Numbered from the stretch's first letter, positions 35,961-49,822 are shown. The stretch: 64,000 nucleotides of DNA from Lineus longissimus (GCF_910592395.1 NC_088316.1:13888001-13952000); one strand, 5' to 3'. The notes: generated from the letters alone by a model not told the origin. Translations and numbers: made by a program.

Positions 35961-37962
35961 GATGGCGTTGTAACCAAGGACAGCACCAAAAGGAGATGTA
36001 AGAATGACCGAGTGAGGACAGTAGATACATTTACCACCATTCTGACAGCAGACTTACGCAAGGGTACGCCTGTCTTGGGAGCAACGTTTGCAGACTTGTT
36101 ACAAATGACCTAAGCGGAAGAACAAAGCTGGCAATGCTGGCTTGAGAGGTGTGCCAAAAAATCTCCCTGGGATCAAGCCTGGGCATTATTGCATGGTAGC
36201 CAGCAGTGTTAATCAGATGATGACAATGTTACAATGTGTTTACAGGATTGGTCAACTTAAACTTTACCTCAGTATTTAAATAAGCCAATGAATGACAAGG
36301 ACAAGGGGGAAGAAACTAGAAACTGAAGTCTTTACAAAATGCCTGAGTAGCTGGGTGTCTATCAGCTATGCTACCTTGATTAGATATTGAGAAGATGTAC
36401 GCTTCAGCATGATATCAAAGAGTCTTTCGTTCAGTAATGGCCTACAAATAACTTGCAGGATAATTCTAAATGCTTTTTCAGCCTGTTTCAAGATCAGGGA
36501 CGTGGCTGTCACTGAGGTTGTCCAAGACAGACCCGATGCTATACTACTGTTGAAAAAGACAAAGCAGTTTTGTTTGGCATGGCTAAGTATTGACTGACAC
36601 TGTCAAAACGGTGTGACTTATTTCTTGCCTGTTGTCTGAGAAACAGTAATGCCAGTCATTGGACATGTGACAGTGACAGCTTAATTGCCAAAATAGGAAC
36701 AAAAATTTGATGTCGAGCCAAGGACAACACAAAGTTGGCACCATATTGGATTTACAGACCGACTGTACAAACTTGGCAACAGCAAAATAAGCCAGTGACA
36801 GCAAGGACGAGTCTGTGACAGTATGCCTAGCCACATATCTGCCTCTGCTATAATGATAATGAAAGGATGAATGCCAGCAGGATGACTAAGTGACAGAAAC
36901 TTTCATGTGTAATAGCCTTAAGAATTTATGATCGTCCTAATGGTTTTAGCCTTCTGTTTCAGCGTGGTTTTAAGATTGAAAGACCGGGATGTCACAGAGG
37001 TCTGGAAAAACTATGGCTAACTGGGGTGCACTTGCATCTGGAACACCTGCTGTGAAAGAGGGCTGGGGACACACCAAGAATAATATTCTTTCCAGCCATG
37101 TTGCCAGTGCCACAAAGAACAGAACTGAAGTTGGTTCCAGTTTAAATATGAACTTGAATTATCAGAGGCTGTCATGTTTCATGAGAAATACACTGTGCTG
37201 TGAAGCATGCATTTTGAAATGATTCCTTTTGCCTGTGATCTGAGCCTGTGCGAGACAATGATGCAGATCATAGAACTCGGTGTGACGGTGACAGCTGGTT
37301 AGGAAGAAGACTGTCAATACATGTGTAAAAAAATTCAGAACAAAATTTGGCTTCAGTCGAGATGTCCCTGCAGTGAAAAGCTTGAGGTGTTACCAATTCT
37401 TGACTGATTATCTGGAGATGGTGTTGAGTATCATCACATTAATACACCATCCAAGGCATTTTGTGATGAATAACAGCAGTAGTTCCCTCTGTGGACTGAA
37501 GGTAGGTTGGCCTAAACAAGGCATAAGAAACTGGACAACAACGCACCAATTCTCAACATTTTATCTTGCTAAATGTATGTAACAAGTTACTGCCAACTAT
37601 TCACAGAGTCTGAGCAAACGTGATGGTTGATTTTGTTTAGAAAAAGTTCTTAATGAAAACTGGTCCTTTCCAGCTCCTCCATGAGAAGGCACAGACTGGA
37701 AAAGAGAAAAGCTGCCGCACCATCGTCCTGGTAGCAAGCTAAGGTCAGTCCACAGGCTGAGGGTTGCAACTCCTACACCACTAACAAGATTTCACTGTGA
37801 TCAGCTGACTGCAGCAAAATCTGACAGGAAAAAATGATGAAGGAATCTATAATGTCGTTGCAAGGACAAGCAATCTTAGAATGCAAGGTTGGTGTGCAAT
37901 GTGAACCTGTGCAGGATAGATGAACAGTAGCCTGCCTGTCAGATAACTTATCAGAAAGCAAG
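35961..37962. other. Intergenic, nothing recognised
   Basis: No coding family or RNA found. Scattered short words resemble the neighbouring minisatellite. Confidence 0.5.
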
Positions 37963-38142
37963 TACAGTGGAACCTCTGTTAGCGGACACCTCTCTATTGA
38001 GGACAACCTCTCAATTAAGGACACTAGTTTTGGTCCCAAATTGGTTGTTTCCTTTCAATTTGACCTCTCTAATCAGGACACCTCTATTAAGGACAGCACT
38101 TGTCAGTCCCGAGGGTGTCCTTAATAGAGAGGTTCTACTGTA
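37963..38142 (+). mobile_element. TACAGTGGAACC-type MITE, copy 1
   Basis: Terminal inverted repeats TACAGTGGAACCTCT and AGAGAGGTTCTACTGTA flank a 176-bp noncoding interior made of degenerate copies of CTCTATTAAGGACAC. TA at both ends fits a TA target duplication. The same family occurs at about 41.0, 55.4 and 62.3 kb, with a fragment at 43.8 kb. Confidence 0.8.
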
Positions 38143-41005
38143 TGTCCAGAATGACAAGAATAATAAGTCAAAAAGTTTATAACAGATTTTAGTCATAAAA
38201 CTGGTCAAGTGCTGTCCTGTTGTGTTCCTTTAATAGAATTTTTTACATTCTAAATAGTTGTTAGTCAGTAGTGCTGGCAAGTTCCTGGTGGATAAGGTTC
38301 CAGAATGAACTGTAATCACTTTCATCTGTGGAAAAGTCATCTATCAACTTTGGTTTGTACATGATTAAGGGTATCCACAGTTTCTTTGCTGGGAAAAATG
38401 GAAAGCAGTAGAATTCAACGATGGTGCGACAACATTTCCTATCCTTGCCAGGGACCTAAATATTTGATGACATCTTTCCGTCATATATTGCAATGTCCAC
38501 AATCATTTAGTTGTCATCTTTTAGTGGCTGTCGTTAATTGAAAGTTTAAGAATGAATAGTAGAGCGTATTTGAAACGACCGGCCATTTGGGATCAAAGTC
38601 CCTGTCCGTGATCGAGAGCGGCTCAGTCATCAATTGCGTGTAGAACATTTGGCCTTGCAGCGTGCCTGGGTTAAACGTGGCCCAAGGAAACACTACGGTT
38701 ATAAATGGAAAGGAGGAGATCATTGAAATCACTTGACAGAAAACTGTGCTGAACATTTTTTTCCTTTACTCACGTTCAGTCCTTATCATTATTTCAGCTT
38801 TGGTTCACCAGTTATACAGAACATGCAGGACATTGTGAACACTGAGAATATAACGAAGAACTGAGTGGCGCCGAAAATCACTGAAGATTTACTTTTTCAG
38901 CTAAGAATGACTTTGTAGGCCTAAAGGTTTAGAAGTTATACCTAAATTGAAGGTGACCTTCTCAAGCGAGGAACCAACGTCTTGGTATTGCAGCCACTGT
39001 AGCTTAGGTAGTATAGTGACCTACATGAAGTTGTTTTTAGTTATTAAAGTCCATGGGGTTAGTCGCATTTAACCTGGACTCTGTTGGACTGGGTGAACGT
39101 GATAAAATAATTAAGACCGATTTACAAATGAAATGAAGAATCTGCATTTTGGTGCAACTGCATTTCTTGCTTTGAAGCAATATTTTGTGGCAATGTTCAG
39201 GTCTTTTCTTCGCGGGCAAATCTGCATACCAGTAATTATGTGCAGACTTGGCTCTTCCAGAGATTGTAGGACTGGGTCCATTGAATGTAACAAAAATAAT
39301 CGATGCCTATTTACAAATGAAATGAAGAGTCTGCATTTTGATGCAACTCCATATAACTGTCGGGTGATTTCGCTCTGAACTTGTGACACTCTGATCGGTC
39401 TGAAATAATCATTATCCCGCCCCTCTGGGAAAAATTTGCAGCCAGATTGCACCATTTCCTGTTACCGTCTGAGAGATGGCGATGTCAGGGGCGCATGACG
39501 GTGGTTAAACCTATTGCGAATGGGCAGCACAATTGGGTGTAGGATATTCATAAACCATTGCACACTCCTGAATCTGCGGTGGGTTGGTACCCCACGCTAC
39601 GTAAGGAGTAGGTTTCTGGGTAAGACTTGGTCCTCGTGAATAGGTCGTGCCTTAAAAATGATGAGAAGTTGCGAATTGACGCCCTGTGAAGTGTCCTTCG
39701 ACCAGCTAGTGCTAATCCGGTCACTGTCTCCAGGTCACCATGCCTCGGTCAATGAGTGGGCGAAGCACCCAATGGCTCCGTCAGGAGTACATCGTCAACT
39801 TCAGCCCGTAGTCAAACCGGTACGCGCACAAATATCTTAGCTGAGAGTGGGGGACATCAGTAAGTGCTTCTAATCGGGGTAATACAGTATTGACCCCATT
39901 TTTTGTTGGATTCATTTCCACCGAGGAGTGGTCGATAATGAGAATTTCAGGCCAGTCTGATTATCACCAGTACAGAGGGCAATTATCTAATAGTTGTGTG
40001 GCATTCCTTCAAACTGTTTACTCTTTCGTGTCATTTATAAATTCATGTTGATCATTTTACCTCACATCTCATGGGCAGAAAGAAGAGTCTGGTGGAGTCC
40101 TGATGCTCCCTGATGTTGGTTTCACTCTGGTCAGTTTCGTGATTCCTTTTACCACAAGCAGACCCATTTAGGCCTACAACCTGTCATTGTTGTAAATTTC
40201 AATTGAGAATAAAATTGTAAACTATGCAAGTGTCATTTAGTTTGCTTTAGTGTTTATGGCGTTACATTGTTAGATTAGAGATGTAGAAGAAACTGCGTAA
40301 ATAAGCAGAAGAAATGCTTCCCTCTGAATAAACTGGTAATACTCTGAAAAAAATAGCATTTCAAGAATCAACAGAGATGTCACCTTGGGGTCATTTCTCT
40401 CCTGCCTGGAAAATGTGGTCCTGTATTGTTCACCACTTCAAAGATTTGTTTGATCTGATGGCATGACCCGTAATGGACATCAATGAATCTGATTTGGATT
40501 CGCTTTTGGGTGTGACGTGAAGATTTGCACAGTATATGCCACAGGGACAATGTCACAAACCAGTGATTAGGCCCTAGCTGTCTGACAGTGTCCAAGGTGA
40601 ATTTCAATCTTGACTCCCCAGAATGCACATAATAAATAAGTAGCCCTCTGTTCACCATGCTGCAAACCGGTTGATAGGGACAACGTCACAACCTCTGGTG
40701 AGCCCATGTTCAAGCTGGTGTTGAGTAGGTTGTGACATCGTCCCTTGGAGGGAAGTGAAGTCCTCAGTCCCCTCTAATACAGTAGAAGAGCTAGTAAATC
40801 CATTTGCTTGGAGTGCTTAATTCTAATTATTAGCTTCAGATGCCCCATTTACACTCCAGACGCAACGGACAGGCCTTGTCTTATCGCCTGGTACATAGAG
40901 GAAGGACATTCAGGATGACGAAAGGGACTGTAATGGGAGTCCCTAGCCTTGTTTGGCTCTGGAGCGGCAAGTACAGCATTGAATTTGGGAACAAAAATAA
41001 AGGAG
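38143..41005. other. Intergenic, nothing firmly recognised
   Basis: A minus-strand 80-codon ORF at 38514-38756 starts with a hydrophobic segment but has no family match. A roughly 80-bp imperfect direct repeat (39087-39165 and 39271-39350, sharing TTTACAAATGAAATGAAGA) is present. An inverted pair around GTCACAACCT lies at 40676-40746. Confidence 0.4.
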
Positions 41006-41162
41006 TACAGTAGAACCGCTCTATCAAGGACACTCTTGGGACTGACCAGTTCTGTCCTAGAGGTGTCCTGATTAGAGATGTCAAATTTAATGGAAACTAC
41101 AACTTTGGGACTAAAACTAGTGTTCTTTATAGAGAGGTGTTTGCTGAGGTAGGGTCCACTGT
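41006..41162 (-). mobile_element. TACAGTGGAACC-type MITE, copy 2
   Basis: Starts TACAGTAGAACCGCTCTAT and ends GGGTCCACTGT, with an interior in opposite orientation to copy 1 and moderately diverged. Confidence 0.7.
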
Positions 41163-41409
41163 CAAAAAGTCTTACCGCAATTACTTGGAGATAGGCCAAG
41201 GTTCCAGTCCATCATCACAACCCTCACCAAAAGTTTTAAAATCTTTGGCCAAGATATGAAGAAATAGAATAAAAACGGTAGATCTGTTGAAGTTATTTGC
41301 AAGACTAGTACATGAAAATACAGCTAAAGGGTCCCACCCTGTGTCTTCTTATGTCATCGGCAATACCAAAAATCTATTCATGCAAAAGGCCTAAAAACCT
41401 GCTATATTT

Positions 41410-41530
41410 CATAGGCAAGGGACATAGGCGACATTGGTGCTATCTAGCGGTATAAAGTGGAACTGGGTTTGGAGGAGGATCTCAGTTTCATTTTCTGCCG
41501 CGAGACAGCGCCACTGTCGCCTAAGCCAAT
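41410..41530. repeat. Inverted repeat, possible small element
   Basis: TAGGCGACATTGGTGCTATC on the left pairs with GACAGCGCCACTGTCGCCTA on the right over about 29 bases. Outer sequences near 41330 and 41545 are weakly inverted too. Confidence 0.45.
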
Positions 41531-41848
41531 TTCATACTGTGGGTCCTCGATTGGTTTTGGAAGGTAATCAGTATCAAGTGTAAAAGTGAACTGTATCTAC
41601 ATACGTGATAAAAGACAATAAAATGATAAGATTGCCACCTTTCTTACCATATGCGGGAGAAAATATGCCAAAAATGTACTTACATTTTCAGATGAGAACA
41701 GATGCATGATACATGAGATACAGATGATACGTCATCAGCAAAAAAGGAAAGATTATGCTAAAGGTCATCAGCTTTTTGACCTTTAGAAAAAGTGGCATGA
41801 ACAGCCAATAGTGCACAGATCAAAATGGCCATAAGTTCTTTTCACAAA

Positions 41849-41854
41849 TTTATT
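41849..41854 (-). promoter_or_regulatory. Candidate polyadenylation signal of the SLC6 gene
   Basis: AATAAA on the minus strand about 620 bp past the stop at 42473. The position is plausible; use is unproven. Confidence 0.3.
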
Positions 41855-42472
41855 ACATCAGTCTGAACCAACTGGAAAATATTTATCCACTTTTATACAG
41901 AACCAAATTCTAATAGTTAGCATTAATAACACATGATAGCATTAGAAAGTTCCCATAAAACATGGAAACATACAAACATTCTATTAAGATAACAAGAGAA
42001 AATTCCCTCCCTGATGATGCCAGCAAAACAAGAGCACTATTTCTGTGCCCGCACACCTGCAACAGGTTTTAGATTCTTTGAGAAGATACTGTCACCGTTT
42101 TCACAATAAACCTATCTGTATTTTCTGAAATTGAATAGTAATGATTTCACATCTAGGTTCCCCATCTATACCTACTCCCACACATACTATCATGGACATA
42201 ATCAAATATGTAAACATTTCAGATATAATCCAAGCCATTATGGTACCAGAGTTTGGTTATAGATGTTAAGAAATTTTTCACTAGGGATCTTCTCAAAACA
42301 CACTGAATAGTCATGACACTAAATCCAATACGTTTCACCTCCCATAGGTCCCAAACCCACCAGAAAAGAAAAGTAAATAAGGACTTTGACTTTCACAACC
42401 ATTTTCCCCCAAAAACTCTTTTAAGAACTTTTTGGTTTCAGTACTTTTTGAGATGGTCCCCAAAACACCTTG

Positions 42473-42982
42473 CTATAAGTGAGTCTGAAGGTCTAGCTCA
42501 GCATGACCTATTGACGATCTGGATCCTTGGGAATGTAAAGAATGGTCGCCAACTGAGCGATGGCGTACCCGAGACCTTGGCTGAATCTCATCAACCATCC
42601 GCTCCTCACGCATTATTTCATCATCAGCATCAATTACAAAGTCATCCGTCACATTTAATGCCGCTTCAGAGTTTGTAGGAATATCTACAGTCATATTATC
42701 AGAACCTGCTGAACTAAGTCCTCCATGTCCGTCTGAATTTTCTAAATGATCAATATTTACATCCAAATTCAACTTTTCCGAATCGTCAATTCCAGTGTCC
42801 ACATATTCCGTCGAAACAGAAGGTTCTAGATAACCTGGCCCCGAATCTTGATCTACAAGAACAACGGCCGAGCCGGCTTTTTCATCCAGAATAGCCCTCA
42901 TGTTTACACAGCTTAGTCTCTTTGAGCTTGTTTCACTTGCTGTGCTAGAGATTGCACTCAAGTCATCTACGTCGCATGCGAC
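42473..42982 (-). CDS. SLC6 exon 28: acidic C-terminal tail, stop
   Basis: 510 nt in phase 0 after acceptor GTTGCAG. A Ser/Asp/Glu-rich disordered tail with no known domain; ends LQTHL then stop at 42473-42475. Such tails usually serve trafficking or scaffold binding. Confidence 0.82.
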   Translation of the reverse strand, partial: VACDVDDLSAISSTASETSSKRLSCVNMRAILDEKAGSAVVLVDQDSGPGYLEPSVSTEYVDTGIDDSEKLNLDVNIDHLENSDGHGGLSSAGSDNMTVDIPTNSEAALNVTDDFVIDADDEIMREERMVDEIQPRSRVRHRSVGDHSLHSQGSRSSIGHAELDLQTHL

Positions 42983-45900
42983 CTGCAACGAGAGGGAAAC
43001 AGGTCAGTGAAGTGTAACCAATACCAGGGTATACTGGCAACAATCATTAGCCAAGAATCACTAGACAAAAAGTGGCAACCGCGAAGTATATTCTGTAAAA
43101 CCCATGGGCCAGCCAAACTTTTGAATTACACTGATAAGATTTTTGAACGGCGGTCATTAGAAGGCATAACAAAAGTCAAAGACGACATGGTGAAATACCT
43201 CCCTTTCACATGACGTCTCTCTGAGCCAATGATACTCATGGAATCACACCTGAGGTACGCAATTAAAGTGTATCCATCCTTTTCCATTCTTACCTCTAGA
43301 TCTGTTTCCTGTACAGGTGACAGCATGTCTGTCTGTGTCGATTTCTCCTGGCAGGTCCTGGGACTTACAGGGCGTCTCTGAATGATCACATCATCTACGA
43401 CACTGTGCAAATGTTGGAGCAGGCCTGCAGCAGAGTAAGCATGTTTTAAATGAAGTTATAAGAATTCAAATCACTCTGTTCAGAAATGGTTACAATGGCA
43501 TTATAGTAGCCCCTCCCCCCAGCCCTAGCTTTAAGAGCAGTGTTTTACCACCACTATTTTAGTATGTACTTACCTGCATGTATGCCCAGCCTAAGCTCCC
43601 CAAGCCTCTTGGGCTCATATCCAACAGCTCTCTGCAAGGCTTCCGCACCAAGCAGTTGCTCTAACGATCTAATACTATCAGCAGGTGGGAGAATACGGCA
43701 GGAACTTTGAGGCGTGGAGAAGATGTCCTCTGAAAAAGACATTTTTAGTTTATAAATTTCCACTGAAACTAAAACGTTATGATAAAAATAAGTCAAACCA
43801 AACTATGTTCTCGAGCAAGACACTTAGACATTCAGAGTGACATTCACAATAGCATCTCTTAGGGAGAATGATTTTAGTCCTAAATTGGTATCCGCATGCG
43901 ATTTGACCTCTGTAATCAGGATATTTTCTTTAGTGACATCACTTTTCAGTGCCAAGGGTTTGGTCTCTTCAGTTCCTACCTTGCCCTGAAGATCGCGATG
44001 GCGTAGTTCTTTCATGAAGTCCACGAGACTCTGACATGAAGTCCACGAGACTCATGAAAGAACTACGCCATCGCCATCTTCAGGGCAAGGTAGAAACTGA
44101 AAAGACCGTTTGGTCTCTTCAGTTCCTACCTTACCCTGAAGATGGCAATGGCGTAGTTCTTTCATGAAGTCCACGAGACTCCGATAACCTGCTCAACGAG
44201 GGGGATTTGGGCCACGTGGATCTCCGTGGATCTCCGTGGTTCGGCGCTGAAGGTGTTAAAAAGAGGTCCCACCGTATTGTCATTTATCATTTACCTGAGG
44301 CAAGAGTGGTGTCACTGGGTCTGCGCTTCAAAGTGGGTGTGAAGAACTGAGCAAAATATCGATGTTTCTCAAGTGCTGGACCCCAATGTGGATCAGGTCG
44401 AATACACTTATGCAGACGCTGAAAACAAGAAATAATTGGGCTCGAATTCCAACCAGACTAAAGGTGACTAATTTCTAACTTAAAATGAGAGTATGGGGCC
44501 ACGAAGTCCAATCCTTATGATCTCAAAGTCTTGGGGATTTTACTGTTGTTAGGCATTTAAGCAAAGAGACCTACCTTGGGTCTCATGCCAACACTGGGGA
44601 TAAACTAGGGACCTTATGACACCACCGAGCTTTGTGAGTTGGCTATGGACGTAGGAGAACTACGATTTGAAACTTTGGCGCAGTCTTTATACCAAAGACA
44701 CCTGACATACCCGCTTCAGAGATCCTCCAACCACGCACAGTTTGTAAATCAAAAAGACTGGTGTTGGCAGTAAGGCTAGACCGACCATGATCCAGGCAAC
44801 GAGGTACCCCCACCACGGAAACTTATACAGGCCATACATCACAGGCGTGTACTCAACAAAGGCAAACACAAGAACAGCCTGAAATAGAAACAAATTTTGT
44901 CTTTTCTCTATTGATTATTCAATCACAAGCTCAATTGGTAATCCCAATATTTTAGTAGATATGGTATGTAGACTAAACATCAATTCTTATTGATATTACA
45001 TGAGATTTCTTGGTTATACATGTATAATGAACTCTGTTCTTGACAGAGTAACTTCTTCAACACTTACTGTCACTATCAAGGGGGTCAGGACCAACCATGT
45101 CGCCTTCCAGTAATAACTCAGGTCTTTACCAATCATACTCTTTATATCCTTTTCCAATCTGTTGATGCCATAGAACCAAGAAAACGCCCCTGTCTCTAAG
45201 AGGGCCAGGAATAAAACTGGCCATGAGATGATGTAGTTGTCAAACAAGTGTATCAGGTAGATTCCACCCTGAAGTTGAAATATATAAACGTCATTTCGAC
45301 CCTGATGTAGTTGTCACAAAACAGGTTACGAAGACTGGATTCCAACTTCGGCCCTCAAACAGCTTTTTGACAATAAAAATAGGGAACCCCCAAAATAAAG
45401 AGATGCCAAATTTGGCAATTCATAAAAAATATATACCTCTGTAACCAATGGCAGTCCAAGGAAATACATCCCGATGCAGATTATCATGGAGACATAGATT
45501 CGCTTCTTGACGAATTGCGGGAACTCCTCGACAATGGCTACTGTTAGTGTTTCCACGGTGACGAACTGCGTGTCTAACCCGAGCATGAAGAGCATGAAGA
45601 AGAAGAGGAAGGACCACAATGGTGGCGCAGGGAGTTTGGTGACAGCTTCCGGGTAAACGATGAAAGCAAGACCAACATCTGAAAAGAAATATATTGCGTT
45701 TGTTAGAAATAAGCATCGGTGGGTTGGGTCGCTGAATATTCCTTAAGGATTTGGAACTAGGGATAAAAATATGCAAGTTGAGGGAGCCTCGGGAGCCAAA
45801 TTACCATATCTGTCAATCACGCACCTCTTGTCCCCTTAAGTACTTCTAATCGGACTAAGACTTACTGATATGAAGATGCTTCAAACCCACCTGATGAGAT

Positions 45901-48900
45901 GACATTGTCAACCGATGTTCCCATTTCTTTCGCCATGACGCCCATGGTAGCAAATATCACAAAACTGGCAAACACACTCGTGGCAAAGTCACCAAGTGAT
46001 ATCAGAATCGCATCCCTGAAATTGAATTATTTGGTGAGTTTATCTCAAAAGAGGCCTCTGCAAACATTTCATCGATCAAAATGAGTATACTCAGTCTAAA
46101 CTGAAGAGTAATACATGTATTTCTACTTTCACCAAAGTAATTGGAACTTAATAGCTATAGATAGTTACGCGTGTACACTTGCAAGTCATGTCATGTCATC
46201 ACCATGTCCACTTCCGTCCATTAGAGAAAAGCGCAGTTTGTTTTAAGCACAATGCATTAAAATGTGTGACAATAAAAGTTAAAGGTTATCAGATGCTTAG
46301 AATTCCAGGTGCCAAATAAATTTGACAAATTTAATGATTCAACTTACCTGTGACAGTTATTATGAAATCTATTATAACTCGACAACATGATTAACCCTCC
46401 ATAGCACGTCGACAGTGAGAAAAGAACCTGTACCGCTGCGTCGTACCACACCTGGGCAGACAGCAACAGTGACCATTGTGGTGTTACATAGAACTGGATG
46501 CCCTCCTTGTGGCCATCCAGGGTCAAGGCCCGGATGAGGAAGATGAGGAGGATGAGATAGGGGACTGTCGCCATCAGATACGCCGCCTGAAATCAGAATT
46601 GAAATCATCTGTAAAGATTTAACAGATTATCGTCATGTGAATGCTAACGCTAACTTGACAATGTCTCTGCCCTCAACCAGCAGCCCGACACAAGCAATCA
46701 GAGCCTATCAGTTTATCGGTTGAACACGAAAAAACAAAATAATAATTTCAATGAAATCTCTTATTTCACAACAATATCAATGTTGCATGATCAATGTTGG
46801 ATTCACTTGGTGTATTCTTGCCTCCTCACAACTTGTTGAATATCTTCGAATAAAACCTGAAGACATTTGGTCAGCAGCAGCTATATGAGTTAAACATCAC
46901 TATATTAACGAGAGAAATATCAACGGGGGACCGTTGTTTCAGGTCACCCAACCAACACCAAGTGGACCTGCTGATGGTGTGTGCACAGCATGTTTACAAA
47001 TTGTTGTGAAGCCATCATGTCATTGAACAAGAAATACATCTATGGTGCACTTGAAACTACAAAACTGACCACTACAACTAGGTGACGGGTGCAGTCCATT
47101 TTTATAACAGCCCATTTAATTAGGAATTTTTGTAACTTCCGTTAGACAATGGATCCCCCAGAGCCATATCAAGCATACCTCAAATCTTCCAGTATGAAGA
47201 ACAAGAAATGTTGTGAATGGCATTTGAAAAATATCAGATTTGCACACGATCCAGATAAGCAGTGAACAATTAGTGATACTTTTTATACATGTTATGTTCA
47301 AAGCACTTTGCCATGTCACTATGGCAACACCTGATACATTCTCCCAAAGCTTTTCGCAATTCAAAATTTGATGACCAAAATAAGGATAAAACTGTGGTAA
47401 CAATACCTACATCCCACAATAATGAATATGCAGATTAACCCTCCAGATCCTTGCATAAAGTACATAAAACCACAAATTTTCAATGACTGCTGCTGCCATC
47501 TGTAAGCTTTTGGTGGAACTAATGCCTGGCTTTATGCATTGCAGAAGTAATTGAAGAAAGCATTGTTTTAAATTGTTTGCAAATCAATTTTGATGACTTC
47601 TTCAAGATAAATATGGCAAATACTCGAGCAGATGTTTTGTTCACACAAGATCTAAAGGGTTAATTGTCAAATCGATACATACTATTGCATTCATAGGAAC
47701 TATGTGCAAGAACTGAAAAATTATTAATAAGGTCAGAATCATTGGGGATCGGTGCATAAAACTCGAGATTGAAGCACGCCCCCTCTTTTCTGGCTACTGG
47801 ATCCGCCCCTGCTGTTTTTGCAAAGGAACCATCGAGGAACGCGGAATTCAGAAGTACAAGATGCTCAAAACTTGGACATTAATCAAAATACTTGGTGTTC
47901 AGGATTAAATTCTCTCATATGAAATAGGATTACAAACCTTTCCGGCTGACTTGATCCCCCTGATTATGCACAAGAACACAATAACCCAGGCCAGTAGTAA
48001 ACACAGAGCTAGATGCCATCGAACATTGCCCATCGAGTGGAGGCCTTCGGAGATATCCAGCACATGGCGTCTGCAAGTATATGAAGGAAAACTAAAGAAA
48101 CTGTCAGATTTTTGCGTGTGCATGCTTGAGGTTTTTCATACAAAATCCAAAACTATTAATTAATCCTGAATGAATTAAATCATACTTACAAGAAATATTC
48201 TTCACTGGGACTTCTTGACTTGTTCACGGCCAGGGATGGGATAGGTTTGCTACCAGGGTAGCCTGTTCCGTATAATGATAACAAATTGAGGGTTAAAGAT
48301 TGATTTGTGCTGCTGAGTCCCACCTTCAGAGTGTCATTCAGAGCCGTTGCATTCAGCGTGAGATTTGAGTACTTATTCAACGAACAACCTGAAGAGGAAA
48401 AAATTACTAGTAAAATTGATTACGTACGGTAATTTGATAAAATATTAAATCTCTCACTGCTAATGGTGTCATATGGTTAGGTTACTACACCAGTGGTTGT
48501 GGGTTCGAATCCCTTCCCCAGTCATTTTCAACCTTGAAATAGGACTAGGAGTCTATGCTTATGTGATGTGCTTTGAGCTATCCCCAACATCCCCAGGAAG
48601 AAACAAGGAACTTTTTGCTTGGATTCCTTGGAAAAGCTCTGCATGAAGAGTCAAACTTCTCCACTTTTATTTGTCACAATTCAATTCCTAATCTTTAATT
48701 TCAAGTGAGAGGGCCTTTTTATCATCAGTTACTGTTATCCTGCTCCAGCCAACTCCACAAGCAAGTCAATCAAACACAAGTCAGTTCGAAGCAGATGCGA
48801 CACTGGCCTACTTACTTGGACTATTCCATTCATTATCGCAGGTCGACCATCCAAGTTTGGCTGTGAATGACGCAAACATGTAGTAGAGAGACCATGCTGT

Positions 48901-49822
48901 TACAACGTTGTAGTAGATCCCGAGGTAAAACGACACAATGACGAAACCATAGCCAATCCCTGAAAAATATGTGTTTTGACACTAAAAAAACTGACACAGG
49001 AAATTAACAAACAAACTGATAATCCTACGTATCATTTTTCTGCGTTCTGACATTTTTTGACCATTTAAATCTCAGGCCATGCCTTGTAGCAAAATTCGAT
49101 ATGGTGTAGGTGACCTGGTACTGCTCCAAATGCAAGCACCTTTGCTTCATCTTCTTAGGGAAGTTCGTTCTGGCCAAAAGGTCAGTCCAAGCATCATCAA
49201 TGGACAGACTAGCATAATCTGTCCCTTATCTATGAGTTGTCAAAACCTATAATCATGACAATGCTATCATACTGCCCAAAGTCAAAGTAGAACAGGGGTA
49301 GACATCACAACCATCTTGATCAAGTAGAAGTTGAACATACCTTTGAACCAGGGCACACATCTCCAGACCAACGTCGGCCCAACACTTGCATACTGCCCCA
49401 TTGCCAACTCCAGGTAGTACAGAGGTATACCCATCACAACCATCATGATCAAGTAGGGAATGAAAAACGCACCTGAAATCATCAAAGCATAATATTAAAT
49501 TCAAGAATTTGAGAATTTGAGATGGTGGAAAATTCGAACATTTACACAATTCAAAGTCTGTGGCATATGGCACATATGGATGTCTGACATTAATATCAAC
49601 ATAAAAAGCTTCATTCGACAACGTAAATTGCATTTGCTCATACGTACCACCGCCATTTCTGTAGCAAAGATATGGGAAGCGCCACACGTTCCCAAGTCCC
49701 ACTGAATATCCCAGGCAGGTTAGGATGAACTCATACTGGTTCGCCCAGTTTCCCCGCGATTTGTTCTCCTCCTCCTCCCAGTCAACACTCCCAGTATCCA
49801 CGTCATCTTCTTCAGGCTTTAG
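42473..49822 (-). CDS. SLC6 half 2 (downstream transporter domain, 14 exons)
   Basis: 892 residues plus stop. The first exon opens at a phase-0 acceptor (TTGTTTCAG) with acidic [19 protein letters not shown] and no Met before TM1, so translation must begin in an upstream exon. All 12 helices are present: TM6 [11 protein letters not shown]7 with an Asp at the Na1-site position, TM8 GLDTQF, TM10 HLFD. Extracellular loop 2 has five glycosylation sequons. After TM12 comes a C-tail of roughly 320 residues in four exons, Ser/Asp-rich, ending THL, a class I PDZ-ligand pattern. The exon lengths 175, 132, 144, 133, 125, 201 and 168 equal those of half 1. Confidence 0.88.

Noticed and set aside
35156-36061. 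Minus-strand ORFs in the 364-bp duplication, one with a hydrophobic N-terminus, as a secreted protein gene
   Set aside because: The ORFs are truncated differently by the duplication edges and match no family; treated as repeat-derived.
38514-38756. 80-residue ORF with signal-peptide-like start, possible neuropeptide precursor
   Set aside because: No dibasic cleavage sites with repeated peptides or amidation signals were seen, so a precursor call is unsupported.
43824-44024. 66-residue minus-strand ORF between C-tail exons
   Set aside because: It falls across a MITE fragment and a hairpin repeat and is not phase-compatible evidence for an exon.
48465-48535. A functional tRNA gene
   Set aside because: Box B is good but the acceptor and T stems pair poorly and no clear anticodon arm can be drawn.
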